A DNA stretch of 64,000 bases, from contig CAYSDZ010000009.1 in the NCBI GenBank assembly GCA_964429915.1, positions 1 to 64,000 of the forward strand, in the 5' to 3' direction. Position 1 is the first letter of the stretch. Each line of letters starts with the position of its first letter. Source of the DNA: Alteromonas_F sp964429915 (GTDB taxonomy: Bacteria; Pseudomonadota; Gammaproteobacteria; Enterobacterales; Alteromonadaceae). Position numbers and translations under genes: made by a program. The notes below the pieces were generated by a model. That model searched no databases, was not told the DNA's origin, and worked only from the letters and a program-made list of their open reading frames with translations. Below are positions 63,267-64,000 of this stretch, in pieces.

Positions 63267-64000
63267 ATGATTTCGAAAGATACACTCAGCCAAACTGCAT
63301 CAGATAACCCTACCCTAAGGCCGGATGAAATCGAGAAATTTGATCGATTGGCAAAAGAGTGGTGGGATGAAAATGGAAAAATGAAGTCTGCTCTGTCCTT
63401 CAACAAGGCGAGACTGACTTACATTAAGTCACAAATTTGTCAGCATTTTGAACGGCCTACTGATGAAGTTAATGCGCTATCTGGACTGAGTCTATTAGAT
63501 GTCGGTTCGGGAGGCGGTCTACTTAGCGAACCCCTTGCTCAATCAGGTGCTTCGGTAACAGGGATTGATGCAAGCGCAGTGAGCGTGGAAGTCGCTCGAC
63601 GACATGCCATAATGACCAATACTTCAAACGTTCACTACGAACACGCTTTATCGAAAGACTTAGTTGAGCGTGGCAAAACCTATGATATTGTTATTAATGC
63701 TGAAGTCGTGGAGCATGTTAACGACCAAGCTACGTTGATTAAAGAGTGTATTGCGTTAGTTAAACCTGGTGGCTTATTTGTAGTGGCGACCTTGAATAAA
63801 ACGATAAAATCGTTTTTTATCGCGATTGTCGGGGCTGAGTATGTTATGCGCTACCTTCCTATTGGCACGCATAGCTGGTCATTCTTTGTGAAACCTAACA
63901 CCCTTAAAGCATGGGCTTATAACCATAAATGCTCACTGACAAATGAAACAGGGATGGCGCTGAATCCGCTCACTGGTCAGTGGCGCTATACGACAGATAT
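63267..64000 (+). CDS. ubiG: Ubiquinone biosynthesis O-methyltransferase UbiG (partial)
   Basis: The first 244 codons are present; the gene runs off the right edge. The product is an S-adenosylmethionine-dependent enzyme for two O-methylations in ubiquinone synthesis. It begins with F-D-R-L-A-K-E-W-W-D-E-N-G-K-M-K and F-N-K-A-R-L, typical of UbiG, and has the SAM-binding L-L-D-V-G-S-G-G-G-L-L-S-E near residue 75 and A-E-V-V-E-H-V near 145. The E. coli protein is 240 residues; this one has about 25 extra at the N-terminus, so an internal start is possible. Confidence 0.93.
   Translation, partial: MISKDTLSQTASDNPTLRPDEIEKFDRLAKEWWDENGKMKSALSFNKARLTYIKSQICQHFERPTDEVNALSGLSLLDVGSGGGLLSEPLAQSGASVTGIDASAVSVEVARRHAIMTNTSNVHYEHALSKDLVERGKTYDIVINAEVVEHVNDQATLIKECIALVKPGGLFVVATLNKTIKSFFIAIVGAEYVMRYLPIGTHSWSFFVKPNTLKAWAYNHKCSLTNETGMALNPLTGQWRYTTD

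Overview
The window reads as chromosomal DNA of a marine gammaproteobacterium, most likely an Alteromonadales member (Alteromonas/Glaciecola-like). The grounds are gene content and gene order: bioH, comF/gntX and nfuA together; lexA beside plsB; ilvEDA beside yifB; ilvY divergent from ilvC; tamA-tamB; aroQ-accB-accC; fxsA-groES-groEL; rpsF-rpsR-rplI. Base composition is moderately AT-rich, and there are several large secreted peptidases and c-di-GMP/chemotaxis proteins. The genus is inferred, not proven. No rRNA, tRNA, intact insertion sequence or CRISPR array was seen.

Layout. 1-5.7 kb: a giant propeller-PAS-GGDEF-EAL sensor (runs off the left edge) and a soluble CZB chemoreceptor. 5.8-10.8 kb: bioH/comF, a secreted M14 peptidase, and nfuA with a near-consensus IscR type 1 site. 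10.8-19.4 kb: MATE pump, polysaccharide deacetylase, a lexA-GNAT operon with an SOS box, plsB, and a DPP-IV-type peptidase. 19.4-20.3 kb: decayed fragments. 20.3-29.1 kb: branched-chain amino acid genes (ilvE-ilvD-ilvA, ilvY/ilvC) with yifB. 29.2-38.5 kb: PAS chemoreceptor, tag, an MFS pump, and tamA-tamB, where tamA has no in-frame ATG/GTG/TTG ahead of its signal peptide. 38.5-45.8 kb: accC/accB/aroQ, dsbD, fxsA, and groESL behind a textbook sigma-32 promoter.

45.8-50.0 kb is the accessory zone and the most unusual part. It looks like a gene graveyard. It holds a putative phage abortive-infection gene killed by an early stop and by a 159-bp MITE with 44-bp terminal inverted repeats and a TA duplication. 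It also holds a frameshifted BAAT-type acyl-CoA thioesterase fragment and a retropepsin-like aspartyl protease gene with two in-frame stops. In the middle sits one apparently intact pair, a PadR regulator plus a membrane partner, behind a perfect 35-bp palindrome. End fragments of the same MITE family lie at 31.6 kb and 57.2 kb.

50.0-57.1 kb: ribosomal operon rplI/rpsR/rpsF without priB, a REC-GGDEF regulator, an Hsp70-like protein, a thymidylate kinase and a PilZ protein. 57.2-62.7 kb: a possible uronate-polysaccharide locus with a heparinase II/III-type lyase, a small secreted protein, a frameshifted membrane-anchored AraC regulator, and divergently a YiaK-type 2,3-diketo-L-gulonate reductase. 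62.8-64 kb: a small lipoprotein and the start of ubiG.

Three c-di-GMP turnover or binding proteins and two chemoreceptors suggest active control of motility and attachment. I see no complete new defence system. The best leads are the MITE family, the decayed abortive-infection gene, the PadR pair, the non-canonical tamA start and the frameshifted AraC of the lyase locus.
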